From Anthoceros angustus (Eukaryota; Streptophyta; Anthocerotopsida; Anthocerotales; Anthocerotaceae): DNA of 64,000 bases. Made by a program: the position numbers and the translations under genes. The stretch is from NCBI GenBank assembly GCA_010909165.1, contig VJWM01000068.1, forward strand, positions 186,001 through 250,000, in the 5' to 3' direction. The notes under the pieces are model-generated. The model was not told the origin of the DNA. It was given only the letters and a program-made list of their open reading frames with translations, and did no database searches. Shown here piece after piece: positions 35,189 to 45,910 of this stretch (the first letter of the stretch is position 1; each line of letters opens with the position of its first letter).

Positions 35189-37251
35189 CTATTTTCCCTT
35201 CACCTTACAGTACGCATACATTCCTGAACCTACGAATCCAAGAATCTGGCCAAACACGTTGAACTGCACATAGAGGAGCATGAGCCTGTAACAGATTAGA
35301 TTGAGTAACTTTGAAGAAGCAAAAGATATGAAGTACCAATGCACACGAAGTAGAAGTCTGTGTAACTTGAGTTTGAGAAACTAATGTTTTGCTGTGACGT
35401 ACCCAATCAAATTGAAGACCACCAAACACCAGCCATCCAAATAGAACAGTGCCAAGATCCTGCACAGTTCTTTTCACTTTTATACTGAAGTGGGTAATCT
35501 TCTGCTGACTAGGTGGACATTCCAGAAGGCTGACGTTCACACACACAACAGAAACAAAGGTTCTCAAGCGCTCAAATCGTACCTTGAAATTTCCACACAT
35601 AGTTTGCGTGAGCGGTGAATTTAAGGACGTGTTGAGAAAGATGCTATAGTTTAAACCAAAAGCCAAAATACAGGAAAGCAGCAACACTACCTGCATAACC
35701 CAACCACGAGAGTCAATGACGTACGGCTTGTTCCAAGACATACTGGCATGCAAACAAAGCTCTTCTTACAGACCTGAAATCCAACAGAATATAAGGGTGG
35801 AAACTGGAGGGCCAATGAGAGCTCTCCACTAACCAAAGTCCAGAGAAAGAGAACAGGCCCACAGATCAAACCTGCATAAATCATGAATATGCAAAATGCA
35901 TTAGTAACATACTTGTGGTAAACATTAGCAAACGCAACTGGTCAGGCTCCAAGGGGAGGACAAACTACCATTGCACCACATCAACCCAAAGCTGTTGAGT
36001 CCTGTGGACTTTCCTGTTGGCATTACATGTGTAAGTGGTATGATGGAAGGTAATGACAATAGAAGGACTAAACCCCCACAAGCACCATAGCCTACCAAGT
36101 CGGGAGATAGTGGCAAGGTAAATCGCTGTTGTCAAGTTCGATAGGAACACAACTGCATACCCTTTGGCATCAAAAGAGAAGTCACTAGCCCCAGCTACAA
36201 ATGCTCCAAATATTATTACGCCAACACTGAAGATCACCCAGAAACAAAGCAGAAGAATTATTAGGTGCATCGTACCACCCAAACTTACACCTCAGAGCAA
36301 AATTGTTCAAGAGGAAACTGTATCTAGAGAGAACAGTGCATCATCAGCTCCCACTCTGCAACAAATGACCTGCTATAACATGTTACCATGTGGCATTGCT
36401 GATTCAAGTGGCGAGGGCTCACCTCACACCAATAGGTACTGAATGTGTTTGACCAGCAATCACATACTCCATGACCATTGTGAAAAAGACAGTAGTCCTC
36501 CGTAAGGTTGTGTACATGGGTACATTCACACCTCGTACTGCTGCCATACCAACCACCTACAGTTTGATCATAACAGAACCATCGGTTGACAGAACCCATA
36601 CAGAGGAGGCCATCACTAACCAGGAACAACCCTCACTGCAAGCGAAACTGCAAAGCAAGCCCTTGGCAGACAAGCTGGATGCCAAATCTGATTACCATGT
36701 AGAAAAGGTAGGCGATGGAGAGCGGCGAGGCCTGCTTCAAAACACTCAGTGACACAAAGCGTTTACTAGAAATATCCGGTCCTCCACTTGTATCTTGAAA
36801 CGTAATCATATCCCAGGAGTGCAAAAGGTACAGAACCATGGTGGAGCATATGATCTGCAAAGGCCCAAGCCACTCAGGGACCGTACTTGAAACAATCTCA
36901 AGCCTGTCAATCAACGGTAAGAAGCACACCTGCAGAACTGTAACGATGTTGGCACAGGGGAACCCATAGGAAGACAATGCCGCCTTGTTGAACAGCACCA
37001 GCAAGACTGCAACACCCCATGACGGAGTCAGCAGCTGGACAGAGACCACGCCACCAACAGACAACTTTGCCAAGTCCAATCAGGCACAGCCGTGATGCTC
37101 TTCCAACCGTACCAGAGCATAACATGTAGGAGACTGCCGCTGACACCCCTCGCCGGCTAATTTTCGAGTTCTCCTTGAGCAGCGGGCCATCCTTCTTTGA
37201 GACTGCCGAACTCCCCCCCAGCAGAGGAGGTTGCGAGCTCGTATTCGCCAT
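35189..37251 (-). CDS. UGNT1: UDP-N-acetylglucosamine transporter UGNT1-like (NST-KT family)
   Basis: Golgi nucleotide-sugar antiporter of the drug/metabolite transporter superfamily. Ten exons in coding order: 37251-37113, 37006-36930, 36854-36696, 36556-36423, 36226-36096, 36013-35969, 35871-35774, 35690-35583, 35459-35403, 35263-35189. All are GT-AG and total 1023 nt (340 residues plus TAG), the usual size. Recognised segments: VLLVLFNKAALSSYGFPCAN, RGVNVPMYTTLRRTTVFFTM, VGVIIFGAFVAGASDFSFDA, GYAVVFLSNLTTAIYLATIS, TGLNSFGLMWCNGLICGPV, FGLNYSIFLNTSLNSPLTQT, and ending AYCKVKGK. The FNKAALSSY and CNG..CGP blocks match Arabidopsis UGNT1 as I remember it; related GDP-sugar transporters are the alternative. 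The ATG used is 37251, opening MANTSSQPPLLGG. Confidence 0.93.
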
Positions 37252-37862
37252 CCCGATCAAGACCTGGATCCCCTCGTCACCTCACTCCGACAGGCTCCTC
37301 ATTGCGACAAACCTAGCAATCATGCCTGGTTACAGCCAACAAGAGACCGAGCACCGCACCCCAGAATCCTGCCTCCCAGACTTACCGGGATCCACTTGCA
37401 CGAGCTACAGCTGCCATCGCTGGCTTGAACCCCGACAGCAGGTGGACGATGCACTCCAGATCCGTCCTTGACGTTTCCTGAAATGCATCGCTGAAACCGC
37501 TCCGATTCGGCGATTAGATCAAGCTCGTTGTCCTGGTCAATCGGTCAAGCAAACAAGAGCCTGGCGGGACACGACCTGCTGCCGACTATCTAATTTAAAT
37601 CTTTGGACCTTGCTCCGATGAATTTCTGAAACAGGCTACCGCTTTGAGCGCCCAAAGCCGATGGGGAATCGGACGTGGAGTTTCAAGAACAGAACATTCT
37701 TGTTGCAGGCTTAACTGTACACAATGCGGTTTACACGCCGCCCTCAATTAGTGACAACTATCTGTACAAGCACAGGACATCTGGGCTGGTGTCTTCACTC
37801 CAATCGTCTGACATCTATAGCCCATGTCCATGTTTACATGCAGTCCCGTGGGTTCAGCAGCC
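37252..37862. other. Intergenic between two - strand genes
   Basis: 5' flank of the UGNT1-like gene and 3' flank of the unknown gene. No coding sequence or clear TATA box recognised. Confidence 0.5.
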
Positions 37863-38165
37863 GGCCAGCACTCACAGCAGGCACATTTCTGGCAACAAAT
37901 GGCTGTACAGGAATATATACATACATACAACACACACGAACATCCCCCGAGCGGCCTAGAAGAACTCCCATTTTTTGTACACCTTCTCCACGATTCCTCC
38001 ACCTGATCTGGCGGCTGGCCAGCACTCACAGCAGGCACATTTCTGGCAACAAATGGCTGTACAGGAATATATGCATACATACAACACACACGAACATCCC
38101 TCGAACGAGCTAGAAGAACTCCCATTTTTTGTACACCTTCTCCACGATTCCTCCACCTGATCTTA
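37863..38165. repeat. 154-bp tandem duplication of a gene 3' end
   Basis: GGCCAGCACTCACAGCAGGC recurs at 37863 and 38017. Each copy runs through the 3' UTR and into the last approximately 15 codons plus stop of the gene at 38110-39935. The true terminal codons are in the copy next to the gene (stop 38112-38110); the other copy is a detached tail with its own stop complement near 37959. Confidence 0.9.
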
Positions 38166-39935
38166 TGGCGTAGTTCAGCGTGTCCACAGCAGGAGGAACT
38201 CCCCACAGACGGGGCATTGCAACTGTCATTATCAGCTTTTCGTGCACTCCCCCCTTTATTTCCCTCTCAGCCACTACGATCTGTTGGGACAGGAATACGA
38301 GCTTCTGGTTAAAAGTGGTTGAGCGGATACGGAGAGATCAGTTGAGGTAAAGGGTGAAAACTTCTGAACGAACGTTTTGGACAGGGTAACAACAGATTCA
38401 GAAAATGGGAGACTGTTACCTCTCCACCCTGTTCCAATACGGTGTCTTCAACAACGTCACTCAACATCTCAGTGGAACGGCAGAACCCAAACACGCAGAA
38501 TCTTCGACCCATGTCTAATCCCTGCAGAAGCATACTAGCATATGTTACCTTCCACCAGAAACAATAGAGGTCACCTCTGCTGGGAGACAAGGTATATCTG
38601 CAGAGAGGATCTCAGATTCGATAACAGCTTCTGAGTACTTGAGCTTACATTGGTTGCTACTATGTCAAACATAGCTCCGAGACAAAGCCCTTGTTTAGGA
38701 TCCATGTAATCCTCCTCACGGAATCGTCGTGGCCTCCTGAAGTTGACATACTTTCTCTGCACAAAGTGTGCAGTGAATTGAGGAAACTTCTCTAAGTACC
38801 AGGGAATATCCTGCTGCATGAAACTGTGAAGTTACAGAGCACCGCACCTCAGAAGGATTGATGAGCTTCAAACCCCCTCCGATTTGCAACAAACCATCTG
38901 TTGTGATCAAAGTGACGGACTCTTCCTGCACCCACTGTGGTGCTGTGGCAACAAAAAAAATCAGCAACTTGAACGGCAACACACCCGTCAGGTGGTGACC
39001 TTCTCCTCAACAGACTGGTGAACTCACTACATGGAATGACGGAGTTGAGTCAACTGAACGAAACCGTGTCAAGAACCGGACAAAAGCCAAGCAGCAAACA
39101 CGTTAGGACAGTTTTGAAGAGTGATTTCCCTGTCTGGAAGTACAAGACTCTAGTCACAACGGACTTTGACAAATTGGAATAGCACTCGTGAAAGGTGGTT
39201 TATGAGATCTATCACAAGAATCGCTATGGCGCTTGCACTGCGACTGGCTGATCCACCAGGGGAGAAACATACATCTAAGAGGTAGATTCAAACCTTTCTT
39301 CAGCCATTGTTGTGACACATCAGCAAGCACTGACATAAATCAGAGCAAGCTTTAGCATGAAGTCTGGTTGCAAGGAACGCAATCATATGTCACGGTTCAC
39401 CGTCTCTTAAGACGCGACTGACATTTCTGCCACCACTCTGAAAGGCTTATTACAGGCATAGCTGTAACAGCACCTCCGTAAGACAGTAGATGCACCCCAA
39501 AAGGAAAAGAAGGAATGCAGCGTTTCATCCACAAACCAGACTTTGAAACTTGAAAGCTGACGTACCATTATTGTCCACGCTCTGCCACAAAGGGTCCCAT
39601 GGATACAAACCATACTCATCCCTGGGGCCCCATGTCGATCGGTCACGGTCATCTTCCCCATCCTTTCTAGAGGAATCGCGGGAGGCACGGAGATGCAAGC
39701 AATGATGCCGTCCACTTCGATGGAACCTCCCACGTGCATCCCGCTGCGTTCCCTTCAAGATTCCTTTCCTCCATGGCCTGGATTGAGAATTCAAGAGTGT
39801 ACCCTCAGACCTAAGGCTGTGGGCCAGGGCGCCTCTTGATAGCCTGCGAGACTGGTTTGATGACACGATAAGCGTTTGATGCAAAGCAGACGGGTATGAC
39901 GGATTCGTCCCAACCAGCTCCAAAGTGCATGCCAT
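38110..39935 (-). CDS. Conserved-looking plant protein of unknown function, probably plastid-targeted
   Basis: Five exons in coding order: 39935-39566, 38942-38848, 38810-38649, 38521-38420, 38280-38110, all GT-AG, totalling 900 nt (299 residues plus TAG). The first intron is 623 bp. The start is the ATG at 39935 (MACTLELVG); an upstream in-frame extension exists. The first approximately 90 residues are rich in Ser/Arg/Leu like a chloroplast transit peptide (inference). Compact blocks follow: STWGPRDEYGLYPWDPLWQS, PQWVQEESVTLITTDGLLQI, GGGLKLINPSED, YVNFRRPRRFREEDYMDPKQ, GLCLGAMFDIVATNGLDMGR, EMLSDVVEDTVLEQGGE, and RSGGGIVEKVYKKWEFF at the end. I do not recognise the family and assign no function. 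Exact reading-frame closure over five exons argues for a real, selected gene. Confidence 0.85.
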
Positions 39936-40656
39936 CCTACAGTACGCAGCCCAGTGGCACGTCACCGGCAAGTTCCCCCCTTCCAAGTGCAGAATGCCCT
40001 CACCCTCGCTGAAGGGCATAACAATCATTCAGCCAGCCGTCAACCAGAGTGCCATCCTGAATCACCACCCGGTAATGCCTCAATCGTTCAGAACCATGCA
40101 CTTGCCACCGGAGCAGCGAAGGCACCAATTGCAAGTCGGACAATCGCAGACAACAAGATGGCCTACGCTCTTCCTGGTGTCACTGAAACAGCGGCACTAT
40201 AACCCGCGTCATCCCATGCTCCTGAGCTCCTTCCTGCCTCCGAGCCAGTGCCTTGAAGTGTCAACAGAGACAACCGGCTCCACCATATTCCAAACCACTA
40301 TGGAGTTGAAACTGCATCTGGCCCTGCGATCCCTGGTACAAGAACACTCTACTTTCCACAACCAAGGCGCATCCCAACGACTGTGCGCCGCGTGGGACGG
40401 CTTCCCTGGTCTTGAACGTCGCCAACCAATGTATGGACGGTTTCTCTCTCTTCTAAATTTGGATTAAGTGGACAAGTTTGGATGAATTGATTCAAAGGTG
40501 AGGCACACGAAGCATGAAAGTAACGATGAAAAGTTAAAAAAATAAAAAAAAACTACTTAGTAATTGCCTTGTTAATAAATGCATATGTTGCATGCTTCAT
40601 ACAATCTCTTATTACAGAGGAATTACTGCAGCCACTAAGCAGTCTTAGAGAGGATT
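39936..40656. other. Upstream flank of the unknown gene
   Basis: No gene recognised. A + strand open frame at 39925-40467 overlaps the other gene's first exon in antisense and shows no domain. The sequence becomes A-rich near 40530-40550, just before the retrotransposon. Confidence 0.45.
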
Positions 40657-41122
40657 GTTAGTGATGAGTGGTCTCTAAGAATCCCTTAAGTTAGTAACTG
40701 TCTAGTTAAGGCGAGCCTGCGGGATATATCAGGGCGAGAACAAGAGCTTTGATCAATCATCATCATTCAGTTCATGATGCGCTGCAAGCGTTGAGTTGAG
40801 AGAGCTATGGAGAGCCTAGCTAGTGAGCTTGTATGTGGAGAGCCTAGCTAGTGAGCTTGTCCCTGATTCAAGGGCAGTAGCCAGTTGGGCCTACGTAGAT
40901 ATCTAAAATCAAGTGTGTATTCTAGGAATAAAGAGCAGCATCTCGAGGAGGTGGCCTGGGAGTTGTTAGTTGATGGCGGGCTACTTGGAGCATAGTGTTG
41001 CATCGTGAAATTGAGAGCGCTGAGAGTTGTGCAAGTCTCTATGTGCAGTGAATTGATGAGATCCTAGACGGCTGGGAAGCTAGCATTTGCCGCTTTCTTA
41101 CTGGCTGCGTAGTGAGGGGCAT
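40657..41122 (+). mobile_element. 5' LTR of a broken LTR retrotransposon
   Basis: Starts near TGTTAGTGATGAG and ends near GAGGGGCA, a few bases before a primer-binding site. The part from about 40766 (TTCATGATGCGCTGCAAGC...) to about 41087 recurs at about 42896-43174 as a 3' LTR fragment. It contains an internal 23-bp direct repeat (GGAGAGCCTAGCTAGTGAGC at about 40810 and 40838). Confidence 0.75.
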
Positions 41123-41129
41123 TATTTTG

Positions 41130-41141
41130 TGGTATCAGAGC
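41130..41141 (+). promoter_or_regulatory. Primer-binding site TGGTATCAGAGC
   Basis: Exact 12-nt match to the initiator tRNA-Met primer site of plant LTR retrotransposons, placed just after the LTR. Confidence 0.88.
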
Positions 41142-41178
41142 GTAGTTCATTCTTCCGAGTGACTAAAGAGTGCACAAA

Positions 41179-41935
41179 ATGGTCAATGAGAAGCGCAAGT
41201 AGATGCTCAAGAAGCGTCATGCCAATTATCCGCCTCCTCCGCCTAAAGATTCTTTATCTTCAAAAGAAGACGAGCAACATGATAAGGAGAAGTCATCGCC
41301 TAAAAATACTGAAGGGCCATCTGGAGATAAATCAGAGGATTGGAAGAAGCAGATTGTAGAAGCCTTTTACCAAGTTCTACCAGAAGTCTTAAAAGATTTG
41401 AGGACTTCCAAAAAAAAGGCGAAGCAAAATCCGCAGCCCAAAGCTCAACAAGATGAAGATGAGGAAGAACAAAATACAAAGATCTATTCGGTAAGTCATT
41501 GATTCTTGGATCTATTCTATACAAACTTATTTTGCCTCATCTGTTCTAGAGCCGCAATCTACTTGGGTACTGTTGGTAATTTTCTAAAGGGTTAGACTTT
41601 GGTCTCGAGGCAGAGTTATGGTGCTAACATTGCCCAGGGTAACTGAGTACATACAATCACAATTGGACATCTTTTAAAGAAGCCCTCAATAAGCAGTTTG
41701 AGCCTGCGAATGCTTCACGCCTCAGTCGGCAACAATTTGACAATATCAAGCAAACAGGTACAGTAAGAGATTATGTAAGTACTTTCAGTAAGGCTATTAT
41801 GCACTGCACTACCATGAGTGAGGATGACAAGTTGCACCAATTTATATCTGGTTTAAAAGATTGGCCTACTAACAGAATTGAGCTGTATAGTCCTACAACG
41901 TTAGCAGGTTATTCCAGACACATTGGATTCAAGTA
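41179..41935 (+). pseudogene. Retrotransposon gag, disrupted
   Basis: A Lys/Pro/Glu-rich N-terminal part starts at ATG 41179 but meets TAG after seven codons; it reopens at 41203-41502 (PPPPPKDSLSSKEDEQ..., WKKQIVEAFYQVLPEVLKDL). After a break, the gag capsid-type segment runs at about 41660-41910: WTSFKEALNKQFEPANASRL, SRQQFDNIKQTGTVRDYVST and KLHQFISGLKDWPTNRIEL, as in retrotransposon gag domains. No protease, reverse transcriptase or integrase follows; repeats replace the rest. Confidence 0.85.
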
Positions 41936-42009
41936 TACTCCAACAACGTTAACAATGTTATTCCAGACACATTGGATTTAAGGTCATACAACACCTCCAA
42001 GCAATACCC

Positions 42010-42175
42010 GTGATGGGTATGCCCAGACTAGAGGAAATACCTCTGATGGGTATGCCCATACTAGAGGAAATACCTCTGATGGGTATGCCCATACTAGAGG
42101 AAATACCTCTGATGGGTATGCCCATACTAGAGGAAATACCTTTGATGGGTATGCCCATACTAGAGAAAGCTCGAG
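42010..42175. repeat. 33-bp tandem repeat made of two palindromes, five units
   Basis: Unit GATGGGTATGCCCATACTAG + AGGAAATACCTCT. Within each unit GGGTATGCCC and AGAGGAAATACCTCT are near-palindromic. The 11-codon period keeps both strands open, giving MGMPILEEIPL repeats on + and related repeats on -; these are not judged to be genes. Confidence 0.9.
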
Positions 42176-42204
42176 TAGTGCAGGTAGAGGACCTGCCAAC
42201 GACC

Positions 42205-42885
42205 ATCATGCATCACACCGCCATGCATCATGACCGCCATGCATCATGACCGCCATGCATCATGACCGCCATGCATCATGACCGCCATGCATCATGACCG
42301 CCATGCATCATGACCGCCATGCATCATGACCGTCATGCGTGGTCATGCATGCATGACCGTCATGTGTGGCGCCATGCATCATGACCGTCATGCGTGGTCA
42401 TGCATGCATGGCCGCCATGTGTGGCGCCATGCATCATGACCGTCACTCATGACCGTCATGCAAGGTCATGCATGCATGACCGTCATGTGTGGTGCCATGC
42501 ATCATGACTGTCATGAAGCGCATGACCGTCATGCATCATGACCGTCATGATGCGCATGACCGTCATGGGCGCGCATGACCGTCATGGGCGCGCATGACCG
42601 TCATGGGCGCGCATGACCGTCATGGGCGCGCGCGGCCGTCATGCATCATGACCGTCGTAGGCGCGCATGACCGTCATGGGCGCGCATGACCGTCATGGGC
42701 GCGCGCATGGCCGTCGTAGGCGCGCGCGCCATGACGGTCATGCGCGCGCATGACCGTCATGTGGCGCCATGCGTCATCGCCCATGACGGTCATGGGCGCC
42801 CATGACGGTCATGCGCCCATGACGGTCATGCGCCCATGACGGTCATGCGCCCATGACCGTCATGCATCCATTATGCATTATGTAT
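42205..42885. repeat. Palindromic CATGACCGTCATG satellite
   Basis: About 680 bp built from CATGACCGTCATG (palindromic except the centre base) joined by GCAT/GCGCG spacers. The 5' part uses CATGCATCATGACCGC units of about 15 bp; the middle uses GCGCATGACCGTCATGG; after about 42730 the centre flips to CATGACGGTCATG. Larger repeats of about 80 bp with TGTGGCGCCATGCATC are visible at 42330-42520. It sits between gag and the 3' LTR remnant, where pol should be. Confidence 0.92.
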
Positions 42886-42892
42886 CATGATC

Positions 42893-43174
42893 ATGTTTAT
42901 GATGCGCTGCAAGCCTTGAGTTGAGAGAGTTGTGGAGAGCTTAGCTAGTGAGCTTATCATTGAGTCAAGGGTAGTAGTTAGTTGGGCGTAGATAGCTGGA
43001 CTTAAGTGTGTATTCTAGGAATAAAGAGGAGCACCTCAAGGAGGTGGCCTATGAGTCGTTAGTTGACGGTGGGCTACTTGGAGCCTAGTGTTGTGTCATG
43101 ATTGAGTGCATAAAGAGTTGTGCAAGTCTCTATGTGGAGTGAATTGGCGAGGTCCTAGATGGTTGGAAAGCTAG
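42893..43174 (+). mobile_element. 3' LTR fragment of the same retrotransposon
   Basis: Aligns with 40766-41087 of the 5' LTR (for example GATGCGCTGCAAGC, GTGTATTCTAGGAATAAAGA, GGTGGCCTATGAGT). It lacks the LTR start, which is replaced by the satellite. LTR divergence is substantial (about one base in eight by eye), implying an old insertion. Confidence 0.8.
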
Positions 43175-43370
43175 CATTTGGAGTGAATTGGCGAGGTCCT
43201 AGATTGCTGGAAAGCTGGCATTTGGAGTGAATTGGCGAGGTCCTAGATGGCTGGAAAGCTAGCATTTGGAGTGAATTGGCGAGGTCCTAGATTGCTGGAA
43301 AGCTGGCATTTGGAGTGAATTGGCAAGGTCCTAGATTGCTGAAAAGCTGGCATTTGGAGTGAATTGGCGA
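43131..43370. repeat. 44-bp tandem array grown from the LTR
   Basis: Unit GGAGTGAATTGGCGAGGTCC + TAGATTGCTGGAAAGCTGGCATTT, about five copies. The first unit is the LTR sequence itself, so the array formed by duplication inside the 3' LTR. Confidence 0.9.
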
Positions 43371-43372
43371 GA

Positions 43373-43569
43373 GTTAGAAATAATAGCAGACCACGTTGGT
43401 TCTGTACCAATATGGTTAGTCAGCTAGACCTGGCAGTTAGTATAGGTAGTTAGCTAGGCTAGCGAAAGGACACACCTTACGAGACCACCTATAAAAGCCC
43501 ACCTATGAACACACTTGATTCATTGTTAATATAGCATCTTTGCTTAAGGCGCTTCCATGCAATTCTAAC
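43373..43569 (+). mobile_element. Copia-type LTR (197 bp) of a second retrotransposon
   Basis: Bounded by inverted GTTAGAA (43373-43379) and TTCTAAC (43563-43569), with TATAAAA at 43490-43496, and followed at once by TTGGTATCGAGCC, a variant of the tRNA-Met primer site. Only one LTR is present; the element is cut at about 45880 by the array that follows. Confidence 0.78.
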
Positions 43570-44096
43570 TTGGTATCGAGCCTCGGCTCCTACCATGGTC
43601 GCTAGGTTCAATGGCTAGACTTTGCGTGTCATTACCTAGGTGAGCCATGGACTTTTGAAGCTCCATTTGCTCGCTTATGGTTAGAAGAAATTGATACGTA
43701 GTTTTGGATGGCAGTTGGTTCTGCACCGAAAGAAGGCTACGATGAGGTCCCCATAAATCGCTTCCATGCGACTTGATAGAAGAGCTTTCTCAAGCCTCGC
43801 AATGAATTTAGTTCTTCTATATTTATAGAGATTAAATTTTATTGTCTTCTATTTTGAATAGAGGTTTAGGAAAAGGAAGAAAAACATGTAGAAAAAAAAA
43901 TGAAAACCATTTTTCTATTTATTTTCTTGCCTCCTTTCCTATCTACATGCCCATGGGATTTGATTGGGTGTAAGTAGCCTGGTCCTTAAAATGGATAGAG
44001 GGGGAGGGGAAGCCTCAAAGGTTTTTCTCTCTACTATCATCTATCCTATTGACCATCTTACATTCTCTTATCTCCTAGCCACTAATCTCAGCAAGC

Positions 44097-44798
44097 ATGG
44101 CAAGGAATCGTCGCTCTCAGGCCCAAGCACGGCGCATTGGAGAGGATAGAGAGCGATCCCATGGGCGCACCAATCAACGGAGATTAACACGAGGTTTTGG
44201 CTTCACTCAAGCACCTCGCCATTACCAGATGTTCGGCGAGAATTGGGTGGATGCCCTCTTCCATACCTTGCAAGATCAAGGGTGGTCTCCGCCATCGAGT
44301 TTCCATCATCGCCCGGCCAGCCGATCACTCGGGGTGCGCTTGAACCGTCAACATCGGAGAGCACAAGAGCGATTGAGAAGATCGACTCTGTCTCAATCTC
44401 AGCCCGATTCTAGCCAAAATTCATCACAGAGAGGTGCTTCTCCAGGGCGCCTTGATCGGCTCAGGCCCCACAAGCATCTGGTTTCGTCAAGTGATCGCGA
44501 ATTGCCGAGGAATTTTGTGGATTGGGCGGAGAGCGACGATGAATTGATCGTCACCGAATCTCAGCAATTTCGGCACTCGACACGAGAGGGGAGGCGCGAG
44601 ATCTCACAAGGCCCCCAGGGCGCCCCATCTGCTGGAGTCGCCATCGACAAGGGAGGCGCGCCTGCAGCGATCTCGCCAGCCGCCATCCTCGCCGACCTCG
44701 GAGGTTCGGTGCTCGAGGCGGAGCGCGCCAGCGGCTGCTTGGCCAGTTCGCCCTTGTGGTATGACGCCCGCCGGCGTTATCAACAAGTTGATATGTGA
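44097..44798 (+). CDS. Hypothetical protein inside the copia-type element
   Basis: 233-codon frame starting MARNRRSQAQARR and ending DARRRYQQVDM, rich in Arg, Ser and Gln. It lies between the primer-binding site and the broken gag of the copia-type element. I recognise no domain. It could be an extra element-encoded protein, a gag leader, or a chance frame in GC-rich sequence. Confidence 0.35.
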   Translation: MARNRRSQAQARRIGEDRERSHGRTNQRRLTRGFGFTQAPRHYQMFGENWVDALFHTLQDQGWSPPSSFHHRPASRSLGVRLNRQHRRAQERLRRSTLSQSQPDSSQNSSQRGASPGRLDRLRPHKHLVSSSDRELPRNFVDWAESDDELIVTESQQFRHSTREGRREISQGPQGAPSAGVAIDKGGAPAAISPAAILADLGGSVLEAERASGCLASSPLWYDARRRYQQVDM

Positions 44799-44800
44799 GC

Positions 44801-44875
44801 GTAACGGGTGTCACCGTTCGAATATGCGCACCATTCGCGGCAGCGTGCCGTTCGCGAATGCGTGTCACCCGTTAC
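44801..44875. repeat. 75-bp imperfect palindrome with GTAACGGGTG ends
   Basis: Begins GTAACGGGTGTCACCGTTCG and ends GTGTCACCCGTTAC, with CATTCGCGG/CCGTTCGCGAATG inside. It begins right after the hypothetical frame's stop codon. It could be a small MITE remnant or an element end. Confidence 0.7.
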
Positions 44876-45505
44876 ATCGAGCAGGGCCCCTAATTCTTTT
44901 CTTTCGCTCCGATTAATTGTTTTTCGGGCTCTTTTCGGCGTTAGTGGCGATTTTGGTGGCGATCCTTCTCACCAGCGGCTCTTGGCTGTCGTGTGCCTCC
45001 TACACACGATTTCAACACTGGGACATCGTCAATACCTACCGTCATAGCTGTTAAGGAGGAACCAAGATCGTCCTCTCCTGACTGCTTTCGAGACTTTGGA
45101 AGCTGCCTACAAGGAGTTCAAGTACAACGAGGCCCAAGCCAAAGCTACCGCACCAGAGCAACGCTCTCTCCATTATCAAAATCTTTGGCAGTCGATCACC
45201 CACATCAGCACTAATCTTGTGAATGTTGCTGAAATTGTTCGACGCATTGAGTCCAGCTTTGATAGGGCGAGTGCTCTGGAAACCAGTTTTGGAGCACAGG
45301 ATCCGGCTGATGCGTTGTAGGTGGCTGGTGTGAGTGTGTTTGCTTTGAACTCTCCTGGAAAAATTTTTGCTCACACTACACTTGTGTTTTTGAGCCTTGT
45401 GTCACAACACGCTCGTTTACACAATTGTGGAGCCAAGGATTTGACCATGTCGAGGCACTCCACCACCGCCACCTCCGCCATCTCGGCTCCCAATGTTATA
45501 TGAGC

Positions 45506-45880
45506 GTCTCTCGACTTCAAAGAGAGAGATAGGTTCAACGGGACCAAATATGAGATTTGGTCTCGACGGATGAAGACGGCTCAACACGCGATCTTCTCCC
45601 GGTGGAGGGTGTTTCCCAAAGCCTACCGCACCTCGATCGGCGATTGATGCGTGGCTCAAGTTGGATCGTCAAGCCATGCAAATGCGGTTTCGGCCTTGGC
45701 GAAACCACCTTGCATCACAAGCGGTGCGACTACTTCAGCAGAGGCTTGGAAGCGGATCAATGACATCTCATCCACGAATGTGATGACCTTGGTCACCGTC
45801 CGACAAGAGTTTTACACTCTTCGGATGCAACAAGGTGATAGTATTAACAGCATAATATTTGAAGCGGCTGAATATACATG
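45506..45880 (+). pseudogene. Copia gag fragment, frameshifted
   Basis: Frame 1 (45506-45648): RFNGTKYEIWSRRMKTA... then stop. Another frame (45651-45880): SAEAWKRINDI, TLVTVRQEFYTLRMQQGDSI. These are typical blocks of the copia/UBN2 gag domain. Loss of a few bases between frames and after the second block shows decay or sequence error. Confidence 0.8.
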
Positions 45881-45910
45881 AAGCGGCTGGGTCTATACGT
45901 GGATCCGGGT

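Noticed and set aside
39925-40467. 180-codon + strand frame upstream of the unknown gene
   Set aside because: Overlaps the first exon of a well-supported minus-strand gene in antisense; no domain.
42205-42885. CRISPR-like array
   Set aside because: There are no unique spacers of constant length; the whole stretch is one evolving palindromic satellite in plant DNA.
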